Positions 53,453 through 64,000 of a stretch of DNA of 64,000 nt are shown one piece after another (position 1 is the stretch's first letter; each line of letters opens with the position of its first letter). The translations under genes were made by a program, and so were the position numbers. The notes below the pieces were generated by a model. It worked only from the letters and a program-made list of their open reading frames with translations, was not told the DNA's origin and ran no database searches. Source of the DNA: Agarophyton chilense (Eukaryota > Rhodophyta > Florideophyceae > Gracilariales > Gracilariaceae); contig JARGXX010000088.1 of NCBI GenBank assembly GCA_030374765.1, positions 1,426,001-1,490,000 on the forward strand, given 5' to 3'.

Positions 53453-55760
53453 CTAATGAGTCAGAAGTTGCTGTTTCAGTGACTCCTTCACCAAGCGGTA
53501 CGGATTCAACTCCAAATTCCCCCTTTCGATTCCAAACTTGGTGAACACCAATATCCAAGTCGGGATATCAAAATGTGTTATAAACCAAAACGGTAGCGGG
53601 GGGGTATACGACCTACCGGTGCTAGAAAGCGCGTGATGGCTTCGACCTAGGAGGTGGAGATTGAGGATACCCGTAGGGCGTGGCAGCACCAGTCACTGAA
53701 GGGTAACACAGGAACAGCGGTCTTACTGAGACATTGCTACATGAAGGCAGTAGAGCGCTGCCAAAGACGGATAGGCTACACTACGTAGTGGGGCGTACAG
53801 TCGACGGGCGACATCGACAGCGACGATATCCCCTGGCGTAAAATGTACCAGAGTGTACTTTTTGGGGTTTGGACGAGCCAAATGTCTTCGCTGCATGCTT
53901 AACCAGTCAATATACGGGCGGATGGGTGTACCGTTGATCGTTCCCTTTTCTAAGAAAACCTCTAGGTAGGCGCAAACGGTACTGGACGTAGAGAAAAAAC
54001 CCAATCTGGTCGATTCGGCGCGGAGGCGGGCAAAACTAGTCCAGTTACGTAAATAATTCTCCGAGGTAGACCTCGCGAGGCTGCTATCTCTCATAGTTGC
54101 TGAATTTCGGACACCTGGTCCGCGTCCATGTGCCACCTTGGCACGAGAAGTCACGATGGCCGCCCAAGCCTGTTCCGGTCGTAGTTAAACACCACCGACT
54201 TCAATGGTGTAGTTGCAGTCGGACCAGGGAGGGAGCAAACGGATTTGACTCGATATGACTGCCTGTATCATGCCTGCCTTTGCCAAGACGGCGCGATAAG
54301 GCGCCTCTGCCCAAGGTGGTAGAGAAGCGATAAAAGACGGGAAGCATAGCTGGATGCCAAGCGATGAAAAGTGGTGGCTCACAAAGACCTGTGCCTCTTA
54401 GCGGGAGTCATTGCTCATCCGCCTCTTCTATGCCAGACTGGCGGATGAGTAGCGCCCTGGAAATTGGTGAAAGGGCCCAAGCCGTTGAGTCCTTGCCTCG
54501 CCATAGGCGGTGTGCCCATACGCTGAGTATGGAGGGAATGTGACGCGTTCATCAGACGACGCCATTGATTTCACCGAGAGTTCGGAGCGTTCGAACGTGG
54601 TGCGGAAGACGAGGCGAGCGAGATGTCAAATTTCGGACGATGTTATTCGTTACGAGGCTGTCGTTCACCAGTTGTAATCTGCGATGTTAAGAAAAGCGAG
54701 CGAATTGGAGCGGCTCGTATATCGCAGCAAGTTCCTCCAGCTCGTTAATGCTTAAGCCCTCTTCGGTTGGCATCGAAGAATCCTCGAACCGGTACAAATC
54801 CGTTCCAAACCGCGATCCAATCTTTCATACTGAAGTCCGTGAACAACTCTTCTATTGGGGTTTGATCATACTTCTCGCCCGAAGTGTGGAACCAGCTTTA
54901 CCCGTCCACCACGCCAGGTCCCAAAAGGGAGCGTGGGATAACCGTAGCTGCCTTTGGAGCAAGTTTTGGGGCGCATAGCACGCCTTAGGCGGTACCGAGA
55001 GCTTTTTCTGCGCAGGGCGGTCGATTTTTGCGTCTCCAAGAGCTTCAAAGGGCCCGCTGGGTCTCCACCGCGCTTTCAACACGGCCACGCACATCGGGCT
55101 GACTAAACCTGTAAATCTACGCCAGTTTTTTGCTTAGAAGTGTCGCTGGTGTCTCTTGACATATCGCAGTAGCCTTCAAGTACAACGCCTGCTTCGGAAG
55201 AGCTTCTTCGTGGTGACAAGGAACTGCACACTTTTATTTTCGACTAGGATGACAAGTATCTTCAGGCGACGCGAACCGAAGAAGCCGGTGTTGGTCGGGT
55301 GTAGGGTCAACCAGATGTGTTAGAATAGCCGGAGAAAGTCTCTTTCGAGTGCGGACACATGCGCCGTTGATGCTGCGGCATCTGGACACCTCGAAGCCGC
55401 TGCGCCGTAGAAATCGTTTAGGTAGGAAAACAACCCATGTACCTTCCTGCGGAGATGTGCAACGACATGAGGCATAACCTTGGTGAAGAAACATGGTGCC
55501 ACTGAACCCTTGCAGATTAGAGACATCGGTATGTACGTACCACTCGCAACGGAGAACGCTAGGTACGGGCGGTCTGAGAAGCGCAGTCGCAGATAGTAGC
55601 ACACGTCCTTCACGTCGGCTTTGAATAGCGCGTCGTTTCGGTGAAGGAGCGTAGCAGCATCGGTGAGCTGCTCCATCCTGAAGGATCGTTTCTCCAGGTA
55701 ATTATTCACGTTTTCTCAATCCAAAACAAGCCTCGGCTTTCCGGCGCTTCTTACTTCCTG
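53453..55760 (-). mobile_element. DIRS-like tyrosine-recombinase retroelement relic
   Basis: On the minus strand a reverse transcriptase is visible at 55709-55234 (FRMEQLTDAATLLHRNDALF, ADVKDVCYYLRLRFSDRPYL, FFTKVMPHVVAHLRRKVHG), with the DIRS-type fold order. Downstream at 54154-53723 is a stretch like the N-terminal core-binding domain of a tyrosine recombinase (STSENYLRNWTSFARLRAES, VCAYLEVFLEKGTINGTPIR). RT followed by recombinase, with no integrase, points to a DIRS/Ngaro-type element. It is broken several times and its terminal repeats were not identified. Confidence 0.65.
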
Positions 55761-56059
55761 GAGAATGACCCTAAAACGGATTAAACAGCCAAATAAACCT
55801 CCAAATCAACACCGAAAATGTACGTCTCTCCTTCTAGGTAGAAGCCAGATCCATGGGCGCATTCTTATCGCTTCTGTTCTAAACAATTTAAACCCAGATT
55901 CCTCTCATGACCACTCCGGGGGTCACGCTGATATTGTTTTCAGACCATACAAATGCCGCTCACGCCCTCGGGCTTCCTGTTTTCTACAACTGGCCTCATC
56001 TGAAACCCATCTGCTAAGAATTAAGCCTTATTCAAGGAGCCTTGTCAACAAAAGCTCAG

Positions 56060-56220
56060 CATTCTGTTTCCGCTGATCCAATGGAATTTCCCTCTTTTGC
56101 AACGTTTTTACCGCGCGTGTCGTCCATACCAATTTTCCTCCCAGTCCTTTCCTCCAAGTCCTTTCCTCCAAGTCCTTTCCTCCCACACTCGTTTCTAACA
56201 GTAATTTTTTCCAAGAATTG
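56060..56220. repeat. Dispersed repeat R1, copy 2, left part
   Basis: It resembles the left part of 16365-16740 (for instance the block ATTTCCCTCTTTT). The Copia element begins directly after it and the repeat resumes at 62106. Confidence 0.55.
56143..56184. repeat. 14-bp tandem repeat, three units
   Basis: AGTCCTTTCCTCCA in three successive copies, the third with one change. It lies within the left part of R1 copy 2. Confidence 0.85.
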
Positions 56221-59200
56221 TGATATCACGCAGATCGTGTCTCCGTTGCGCCACCAATAAATAGTCGCACGACGGCCGCACAAGCCTGGATGGACGACCA
56301 TTGATCTAGTCATCTCTCAGGTTATGGGCACTATTATGCCCCAGCGCCACTCAGTAGACAAACAAATTTCTGGAGGCAATACGGGAATTTCTTTCGCGTC
56401 CACCGAGCAAAGCTCTCGGCCTAACAGACACTTTTCCGACCAAACAACACGCGAAAAACGCATACACTATCGTCACATCGCAGATATCTGGTCGGAGTTG
56501 TGGCAACAAGTCATACTTGAATCTGGTTTATACAAGGCACCAATACCAATGGCAACCTATTCCCAGTCAGAAGCAAACCCTGCACCAATCGCAACAGTTA
56601 CCCACCCGTGTTGGCGATTCAATGAGGAACTCATCGAACTTACCATAGAGAACGACCACCAGTGGTTACAAAAACCTCAAAGATATCGTCACAGAGCATG
56701 AGTTCAGTGAACTAATCACGCCAGCATTTGAGTCACAAACCTCCAAACAGCACAAGGCTGTAACAAGTTTGCGACGCAGCATCACCAAAAGCATCACCCA
56801 AGACGTCAACAACAAACTCGCCGACCCCACCATATTCACAAGAAGCCCACAGGAAATTGTCGACACAATAAAAAAAATTCTAGACGCCGACACCACGAAA
56901 GATTACTTCACACTTACGACAGAGGCGATGAATCTGCGACGCACAGGCACCGTATCCGAATAAACAGATCAGCACATGGCTCTTTGAAGCAAACAGATCG
57001 TGGCCCACACTCCGGGCATCGCCGACGAACGAGTCACAGTGAATTACATCCTTAAAGGATTGGTGAATGACCAGAGATTTGGCCAGCGCGTAGTATACAT
57101 GATGCTGGACTCTCCCCCAACAACCATCAAAGACGTACAGCACCGTCTAGAACAATATGAAAACGTAATCAGCCAACAGAAGCCACCCACCCCACAGATA
57201 TCGTACTCCACACAACTCCAACACACTCGACCAACCTTTCACCATAGCAGTGAAAGAGGTCGAAGACGCTGGCGAGGACACTATGTAGATTCCAGCAACT
57301 GCAGCCTTCGAAGCGCGATACAAGATCTTAATAGGAGAATAGACACACTCCAATCAACTCGTAGAAGCCGATGACTGTCGAACTCTTCCGCCAAAGAGGC
57401 AGTCACCAATACGGAAGCTGTATCGGTAGAGATTCTACAAGTCCTGAAAGCGTTGGAAGCGATCCTCTCTCAGACACCCCGCGAACATGCACAGTGTACG
57501 TACACACTTGACTCTGCGACCCACCCATCCACCATAGCTCACGACACCGACGATGTCATAGACTTAACCTCCCACTCCACCACCTACACTGTCGGCCTGC
57601 ATCCTGTACAGACCAAGACGAAAGGAACACTAAAGCCGATCAGTGACAACAGTACTAAAATATCCATCCCCACACTCATCAACAGCTATATTAAGGGCAA
57701 TCTTCGCTCCGTGAATTCTATCACCAAACAATCTGGACCAGTTCTGTTTACAACACATCATGCGTACATCTTCAGCCGAACAATCCCATTTAAACTTTTA
57801 GGCACTACGTCCTGGAATCGCAGTTGCTACACACTGAACCCACACAACTCCCCAAGCACGGCTGAAGCCGCCTCAACGGACACATAAGCTACATAAATAC
57901 CACTACCTACCTCAAAACCAGACCAGCTCCCCGCGCAGTTCCCCACTTCTCGAAAACCTCAACAGAGACCGCAACAGAAGCGAAGCTCCAAACCAACACT
58001 TCGACCAACACCCCCAGCATTCACCAATACCCCAGAGACAACACCAGTTAATCCAAAAATCAACAAGACAGTACAAAAGTAGCATCACGTACTAAACCAC
58101 GCTCCACACGAGCGACTTTCGAAAATTGCTTCACAGAACGTCATCCCCGACAAGAAACTCAAATTCAAAAGCCTAACACCACTATCATGCAGTGGATGTA
58201 AGCAAGGCCGCATTAAGCGAAAGCCTCACCGCTAAACACACCACAGATACCAGCTTGGAAAAGTCATTACATCCGACGTCTGCAGTCCAATGCCCTATCA
58301 ATCCACTCAAAACAACAAGTATTTCACAAACTTTATCGAACATTTTAGCAGACACCTCCATCGCCACTTCACCCAAATGCGGCAAAGCATGCACAAAATC
58401 TTTCCATTCAGCATTTGATTCATCAAGAACGCCACTGGCCAAACACCCGCCTTATTCCATTCCGACAATGCAAAGGAATATCTAAGCAACGGTTTGAAAT
58501 AACAGCTGCAAAAACCAGTGCACACTGCACCACATATCCACGGCATGCACACCCCAACCAAATTCCAAAGCTGAAAAGATCAACCAGAACCTGTGCTCTG
58601 TAGCACGTGCCAATCTCATACACAGTCGCCTCGGTGAGGAATTCTACGAGGACCCCATCAGAGATACCGCGTTCAAGTACAATATAACACCACACACAAC
58701 CACTGGCACAACCCCATATGAAGCACTACTTTTATCTCCAGCCAAACCCGAACATCTTTATGCATTCGGACAGCTCGGATACACCGACCTTCCAGTTGAC
58801 ACCAACAAGCAGACCAAATTTGACAGTCATGACATCCCATCCTGATATATGTACGGTGTAAACCCACACAACATTGTGGTACTAGTTTTCGGAACGGGCA
58901 AATATATGCAGATACCGTTGTCCAACTTCCGCCCTACACCCGTGAAGATGACCGAATCGCGACACAAGCAAGAGCATTCAAATCCCAAACACCGCACCCA
59001 ACACCCAAAAACATCACGACACAGACACCTGCACCAGACAGTCGCAAACAGGCTCACTCATATCCGGACTCCAACAAATAGAGAGAAGCACATTACACTG
59101 ATCTTACTAAACTTGCTACCTTGCAAGCTATCAAATGGCTCCCCAAAAATCAGCTACCGAAGCGCCTCATACCTCTTACCATGACGTACAAATATAAACG

Positions 59201-60708
59201 AGATTCGGACGGAAATGTTGTATGCCACAAAGCCAGATGCTCAGTGTGTGGCGACAAGATGATAACACAACAAGACTATAACCCCAGCGAAACAGCAGCC
59301 CATCTGTCATTAAAAGCAACCGTTCGACTCCATCTTGCCCTCCAAGTCCAGCACAACCTATCCCTAGAACACTTCGACATAACTTCAGCTTTCAACCATG
59401 ATAAATATCAACAGCCCAATCCCTTCTTCGTAAAACAACACCCACAATTCGACGGAACATTCAAACATCGAGAACCGGGCGGCCAGTTACTACTAAATCT
59501 GTATTGAACACCCCCTGCAGGACACTAGTTCCTCGAAAAAGCTTGGAAATATTTGACAACCTTCACCTACAAACAATCAACGGATGACCCCGCATTGTTC
59601 GTATGGAGAGACGAACCCTAATTTAAAATCATATGTCTAAACATAAATGACTTCATGGTTGGAGCAACTCCCAATATCCACATCCACACACTATTCGAGC
59701 AATTGCAGCGTAAATATAATATAAAGCGACTCAGCACATCCTCTTGATACCTTGGTTGGAAATTTTTACAAGAACCAAACAGAGCACTCGTCATATTTCA
59801 GCCAAAGGCAATCCAACAGATACTAAAGCTATCAGACCTCTAGAAAGCTAACGGAAAGAAGAACCCATACACTGTGAGCCTCAGATACCACCCTCCTGAA
59901 CCACGACTACACTTTTTTCACCAGTCCAAAAAGTATATATGCACAAATAGTGGGCTTGTTACGGTGCTTGGAAGATTGAACTCGCTCAATTATAGCCTTC
60001 ATCACTTTCAAGGCAGCCTCCGCACTCCTTCTAACAACAAAAAGGCACTTTAAAAACATCAAGTCTTGTGCTCGGTATATGAAAGCAGCTACCAATCACG
60101 GCTTATACTAGCCGCCTAGCCAACCAGGAAACGAATCTTTATCAAATTCCGATGCATATTTTGCAGCAAACACATCCACAAGAAATTAAATCGGGGTTGA
60201 CCCAATTTCTCGATAAATACCTTTTAGATTGGTTGTCAAGCAAGCAACAAATGCCAGCGCTTTCTACATGTGAGGCGAAATATATATATTTCTGCAACGG
60301 CGGAAACACGAGTTACTATCCTCTTTCGAAGAGTACTTGCATTCTTTGGCTTTCGCATTGCACAATCGTCACTCATGAGACTTGATATCTAAGAGGCTAT
60401 TAGTGTCGCTATACAACAAGGTGCGACCAAGAAACGGAAGTATATCAACTTCCGCTACCACTTTTCTCCGCCATCTTATTGGCAACGACAACATCATTGT
60501 TGAACACGTCCCATCCAAGGCACAGCGAGCCGGCATTATGACCAAACAGCTCAAACCACAAGCGTTTCAACACACCGTGACCCTGCTCCAGATACGGGCA
60601 CCGCAAAACAAACGACAAAAGCAATGACATGCCCGCGTCGGGGGGTGTGATATCCCGCACCCTCTGGGTGCGTTCTCGTTTTCGACGCGCGCCTTTATCA
60701 CGCAGATA

Positions 60709-62011
60709 TAAAGTCTGTTTCAAAATCATATCCCTCGCGCAAATTTTCCAAAAATCGACGTTTTGGCTACAGTAAAACTAACAAAATCAGTGTGAAAAAA
60801 TTTTCAAGTAAAAAAACTGTTTCAAAATCATAACCTTTATTGCATCCTTTTTATTCTAACGCGAGTTCAGTAGTTTATTTTTGCTCCTCTAGCCTGTATA
60901 ACACTTATACAACGCTTTCGCATTGATTCTATAAAAGGATTGATAGCATTACAGTCAATCTTTTCCCAGCAATCTTTGATACAATTTTTCAAATCAAAAA
61001 CTGTATCAAATTGCCTTCCTTGCCCATAAACCATTCGGGCCAACATTCCCCAAATGTTTTCGATAGGGTTGAGGTCAGGAAAGCGCGCAGGCCATTCCAT
61101 AACCGACATATTTAGACTATTGAACCACTGTTTCATAGAATTAGACTTATGCACAGGTGCATTATCTTGCTGAAAAATGAATTCTTCTCCGTGCATACAG
61201 TATGCAAAAGGTAAAAGATAGTTTTCTAGAACTTCAGCATACTTCTCAGAGTTCATTGTAGTTTCAACAAAAGCCATATCAGTTGCTCCTTTCGTAGAGA
61301 TACCAGCCCAAACCATTACTGATGCGCCTCCTGAATGCCTAGTCACAAATTCCTTCTTTTCTTTTCGAAGATCATGCCAATAAAATTTAAAGCAATCTGG
61401 ACCATCAAGGTTAAACTTTTTTTCGTCTGAAAAGATAACATTATTCCATTCCGTTTTCCAATAAGCCTTTTCAGCACACCATTCAAATCGATTTTTCTTG
61501 TGATTATCTTTTAAAAAAAAGTTTTCCTCATTTTTGTGTACTTGAACAAATTTTGACGGTTGACTTCAAGCCATATTGTAGATCTTGATAGAGGCAAATT
61601 TAGGTTTTTGGCAATTTTCCCGCAAGATGAAGTGTTGCGGCATAGTTCTCGCTTAATTCCACGCTTATCGGCCGGGGATAGTGCCGTAGGACGGCCGGTT
61701 GAACGCTTTGTTCCGTATGTAGCGGGGTTTTTGATGAAGTTGCTGATTGTTTTTGGGCTGCGCTTGAGTTTTCGGGCTATATCTGCTGGAATCATACCCT
61801 GACCTACTAATTCCATGTTTTCCAGCTGTTCAGAGCGTGTCAGAGGTGCGCCACAAGCCATAGTTGAGCGAATGATTGTATAAAGGATATACTTTTGAAA
61901 CAGTGTTATTGACTTAGTGGTTTTTATTTGTTGTGAAATGTGCTCTACAGTACATGAAATGCCTTTTTGGCGCAGTTTTTGTAAAGGGATATGTTTTTGA
62001 AACGCACTGTA
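60709..62011 (-). mobile_element. Tc1-like DNA transposon with IR/DR-type ends
   Basis: About 1.3 kb bounded by TA dinucleotides at 60709-60710 and 62010-62011, the Tc1/mariner target. The outer terminal repeats read inward as (A/C)AGT(C/G)(T/C)GTTTCAAAA.CATATCCCT. A second, inner copy of the same motif occurs at both ends (60816-60840 and 61880-61904, ACTGTTTCAAAA..ATA.CCTTTAT), about 100 bp in from each tip. Two repeat units per end is the IR/DR arrangement known from Sleeping Beauty-type elements. It inserted in the right LTR of the Copia element and carries one transposase gene. The ends are only imperfectly alike, so the copy is not brand new. Confidence 0.85.
60867..61861 (-). pseudogene. 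Tc1-like transposase, one frameshift
   Basis: Start ATG at 61859-61861. The N-terminal half (61861-61511) has two helix-turn-helix parts (MIPADIARKLKRSPKTISNF, GKIAKNLNLPLSRSTIW) joined by a GRPTALSP linker. The C-terminal half has the DDE catalytic residues: Asp in VIFSDEKKFNLDGPD, Asp in QQDNAPVH, and Glu in DLNPIENIW, with 34 residues between the second and third, i.e. DD34E as in Tc1. The halves are in different frames because of one indel in a run of eight T (minus strand; 61513-61520), with a stop just after. The remaining 300 codons are open, so decay has barely begun. It could also be a sequencing slip in the run. Confidence 0.88.
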
Positions 62012-62105
62012 TCATGCAGATCGTGTCCACGTAGCGCCACCAATAAATAGTCGCACGACGGCCGCGTAAGCCTGGATGGACGACCATCGATCTAGTCATC
62101 TCTCA

Positions 62106-62385
62106 CATTGCTCTCAACAATTTCTGTTTTCTTTTGCGTTTCACGTTCCACGTTCCACGTTCCACGTTCCACGTGCGCGGTCGTGTTCAGTACCCTTCTT
62201 CGCTTTCCTACATCGGAGAAAGTGCCTGCAGGATAGTATCTGTCGATGACACGGCAGTACATCTTCCTACACCAGCCTTTCAAGATCCCCAAGAAGTAGA
62301 TGCGCTGCTGTTAGAGTGATGCTCGGCTACGTAGATACTTTGCATTAGAAACATGGTAAACTTCATTTGCTTGACAGCGAGCACT
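62106..62385. repeat. Dispersed repeat R1, copy 2, right part
   Basis: It matches 16500-16740 closely from about 62170 on (GTACATCTTCCTA, AGTAGATGCGCTGCTGTTAG, TGATGCTCGGCTACGTAGAT). It starts with four CGTTCCA units at 62144-62171 that copy 1 lacks. Both hairpins of copy 1 are retained. Confidence 0.75.
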
Positions 62386-62541
62386 CCTTGTTTTATTTGC
62401 CTCTCAAGACATATCAAATGCATAGAATGACATCCCGGGTTGTGCGGCTGTAATGTTTTTATGTACATGTCATCGCTACAGCACTTTTGGATGCAATAGG
62501 GGTGCTTGGTGCTGTGCATCGGTGCTGATCTTAAAGTGAAA

Positions 62542-63456
62542 CTAGTGCTTGCTGATGCGTCTCTTGCCGGTATATACGCTGGATCCGAGAGTGGTGGCAA
62601 CAAAAACACCTCCTGAAAGTGCCGAGGGATTGGCATACACAGCGGTAATTCCCTTCCTAGCGACGCTGAGCAAACGGAGAGTAAGGTCGGTTTCAGGTTG
62701 GTGTTCAAGAAGGTTGCCGTCAAGCAACTTGGCGCAGACCAACCACAGGCCGTACAAGGCGCGAAGATTAGGAGCCGGACGCAAGGCAAGACTGGCGGCG
62801 TAATGCTTGCGTGCCAGACATAGATGTTGAACGCCTCCCACGGTAGCGTACACATCGGCCACAAGCACATGCGCGGCATGGTTTTCCGGATCAATGAGAA
62901 GCAGCTCATTGGCAGCAAATATTGCATGCGCGAAGCGTTGTAGCTGCAAAGCGAGGGAGCAGAGCTCAGCCCAGGCGTCAAAGTCGGTGGCAAAGAGGTG
63001 AAGGTAGTGATGCAGCAGAGCGGCGGCCTCCGGAAGCTTTCTCTGCGACTTGAGCAGCGCGATCTGCCTCTTGTACGCGTTGGAGTAGCACGGGTGGTCC
63101 GCAACAATGCGAACGCAGTGATTGGCGGCCGCGACAACATGGCCGCGTGCCTCTAGGTCGAGCGCGACGAGAAGGCGGGAGCGCGCGCTGTGCGGGAACG
63201 CTTTGGTGATACGCGCCAGCGCGGAGGAGGCAGTGGAACGGTCGCGCAGATGACAGGCGGCCACGAAAAGCTGCTCGAGCGCATCCCAATAGACGCGCGA
63301 CGTGTCGCGGTGCGCGCGAAGCGCGGAGGCAGCGTGTTGCACAACGAGCTGCGGAACGAAGAGCACACGCTCGGCGGCGGCGCACAGCAGACGAGCGGCG
63401 ACGGTCGGCGCGCTGTGAGCGGCGCGCGGCAGCAGAGCGACGATGGCAGAGGCCAT
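62542..63456 (-). CDS. EMC2: ER membrane protein complex subunit 2
   Basis: 304 residues, single exon, close to the family's roughly 300. EMC2 is the cytosolic TPR scaffold of the EMC insertase, which inserts tail-anchored and multi-pass proteins in the ER. The TPR part has the family's blocks: YKRQIALLKSQRKLPEAAAL, HHYLHLFATDFDAWAELCSL, HAIFAANELLLIDPENHAAH, VLVADVYATVGGVQHLCLAR and HYAASLALRPAPNLRALYGL. The N-terminal 40 residues are Ala-rich. Codon use is GC-rich, like its divergent neighbour and unlike the transposon block 150 bp downstream. Repeat R1 lies just beyond its 3' end. Confidence 0.9.
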   Translation of the reverse strand: MASAIVALLPRAAHSAPTVAARLLCAAAERVLFVPQLVVQHAASALRAHRDTSRVYWDALEQLFVAACHLRDRSTASSALARITKAFPHSARSRLLVALDLEARGHVVAAANHCVRIVADHPCYSNAYKRQIALLKSQRKLPEAAALLHHYLHLFATDFDAWAELCSLALQLQRFAHAIFAANELLLIDPENHAAHVLVADVYATVGGVQHLCLARKHYAASLALRPAPNLRALYGLWLVCAKLLDGNLLEHQPETDLTLRLLSVARKGITAVYANPSALSGGVFVATTLGSSVYTGKRRISKH

Positions 63457-63806
63457 GACGACGCTGGCGCGACGCGAAGAGCGCGCCTTTGAAGTAACTT
63501 GACGAAGTAAGTTACGAAGGGAATCTGTGAAAGAGAGTTTGCTTCGTTGAATCGTTTGCTTCGAGTGTTTCGCTTTCGTATCGTGTCGGCTTTCGCTTGG
63601 CGCTGGCTGACATCATCATGACGTTCATTGGTGCGCCAAAAAAGGTACTGCATTTCGAGCCGCGCGCGCCGTGATGACATATTCGGGCAGTGTGCGGCGC
63701 AAGCCTGACGCAGCCGCGGCGTCCTTTCTGTGTGTCTGTCGCCTTTACCGACGTCACTCCCCCTTCGGCTCCCTTCACCCGCTCCCCCGCCGCGCCTCCC
63801 CGTCGC
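63457..63806. promoter_or_regulatory. Divergent intergenic region at right edge
   Basis: A 350-bp region between EMC2 and the last gene. The part next to the right-hand ATG is C-rich. Minus-strand frames across it are composition-driven. Confidence 0.4.
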
Positions 63807-64000
63807 ATGGCCGCCTTCACGCCCCACGGCCCGGAGGGAATGGACGAGGTCATGTCCGACGCCCAGTCCGACGGCAACTCCACCGTCGCCGACGACGAAC
63901 TCATACATGTTTCGCGCAGCGCCTTTCAGCCGTGGCGCGCTGAAATCAACCGTCTGGCCCTGGAGCTTACTGCCGAGCAACCGTTTGCAGATCGCACCGA
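63807..64000 (+). CDS. Start of an unidentified gene (3' end outside window)
   Basis: From ATG 63807 (context CGTCGCATGG) the frame is open for 64 codons to the window edge. It begins MAAFTPHGPEGMDEVMSDAQ, is acidic in the first 35 residues, and then reads SAFQPWRAEINRLALELTAE with a helical look. Third codon positions are strongly G or C, as in EMC2. No family can be named from this fragment. Confidence 0.6.
   Translation, partial: MAAFTPHGPEGMDEVMSDAQSDGNSTVADDELIHVSRSAFQPWRAEINRLALELTAEQPFADRT

Larger units (their letters stand above)
56221..62105 (+). mobile_element. Copia LTR element F, broken, with nested Tc1 transposon
   Basis: The left LTR is 56221-56319 and the right LTR 60648-62105, including the nested Tc1 element. 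Both start TGATATC and end CTCTCA; the final 80 bases are nearly the same. Flanks AATTG (56216-56220) and CATTG (62106-62110) look like a 5-bp target duplication with one change. Inside, in order, are a gag remnant (56324-57370), integrase C-terminal traces (about 58690-58920), a Copia RT (59121-59510, KYKRDSDGNVVCHKAR, EHFDITSAFNHD) and RNase H (about 60200-60620). RT after integrase marks Copia. Many breaks (well over ten) make it a fossil. Confidence 0.82.

Noticed and set aside
63153-63980. 275-codon minus-strand frame across the EMC2 promoter and the last gene
   Set aside because: It has no recognisable domain, overlaps EMC2 in another frame and reflects high GC content.
1-64000. CRISPR arrays, rRNA or operons
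   Set aside because: No regularly spaced repeats, no rRNA-like stretch, and the genes are eukaryotic single units with introns.

Overview
The window is nuclear DNA from a plastid-bearing eukaryote with compact, intron-poor genes: most reading frames are single exons, and the introns I could place are 68-111 nt with GT-AG ends. A thylakoid-lumen-type FKBP with a twin-arginine signal, a REVEILLE/CCA1-class MYB factor and otherwise short genes packed head-to-head and tail-to-tail, beside a long block of nested LTR elements, fit a florideophyte red alga (Chondrus-like) best. That assignment is inference.

Left part (1-28 kb) is a gene island of conserved housekeeping genes: MPP10 (cut by the window edge), an orphan multi-pass membrane protein, TRAPPC13, alpha-tubulin, a large His/Pro/Gln-rich protein carrying one basic motif three times, a REVEILLE-like MYB factor, AAMP/SQT1, mitochondrial uS9, a 77-residue possible membrane peptide, TTC4/CNS1, Pelota, a lumenal FKBP, proteasome alpha subunit PSMA1 and the splicing factor SLU7. 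Ribosome biogenesis and quality control recur (MPP10, SQT1, uS9m, Pelota), but each gene stands alone; no operon-like unit is seen.

Middle and right parts (28-62 kb) are a transposon block. A decayed Tc1/mariner copy is followed by a minus-strand Ty3-like LTR element (30474-44783), which holds a young, whole-looking plus-strand LTR element (31326-38090) with gag and a stand-alone chromodomain but no recognisable polymerase. Next come an old chromodomain-bearing Ty3 relic (about 46.3-53.4 kb) with a solo LTR in it, a DIRS-like tyrosine-recombinase retroelement relic (53.4-55.8 kb), and a decayed Copia element (56221-62105) whose right LTR received a nearly intact Tc1 transposon. The three Ty3-like elements each carry reading frames on the strand opposite to gag/pol, between the end of the sense coding part and the 3' LTR. 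This recurring antisense coding zone is the least explained signal in the window.

The right edge returns to host genes: EMC2 on the minus strand and, divergently, the start of an unidentified gene.
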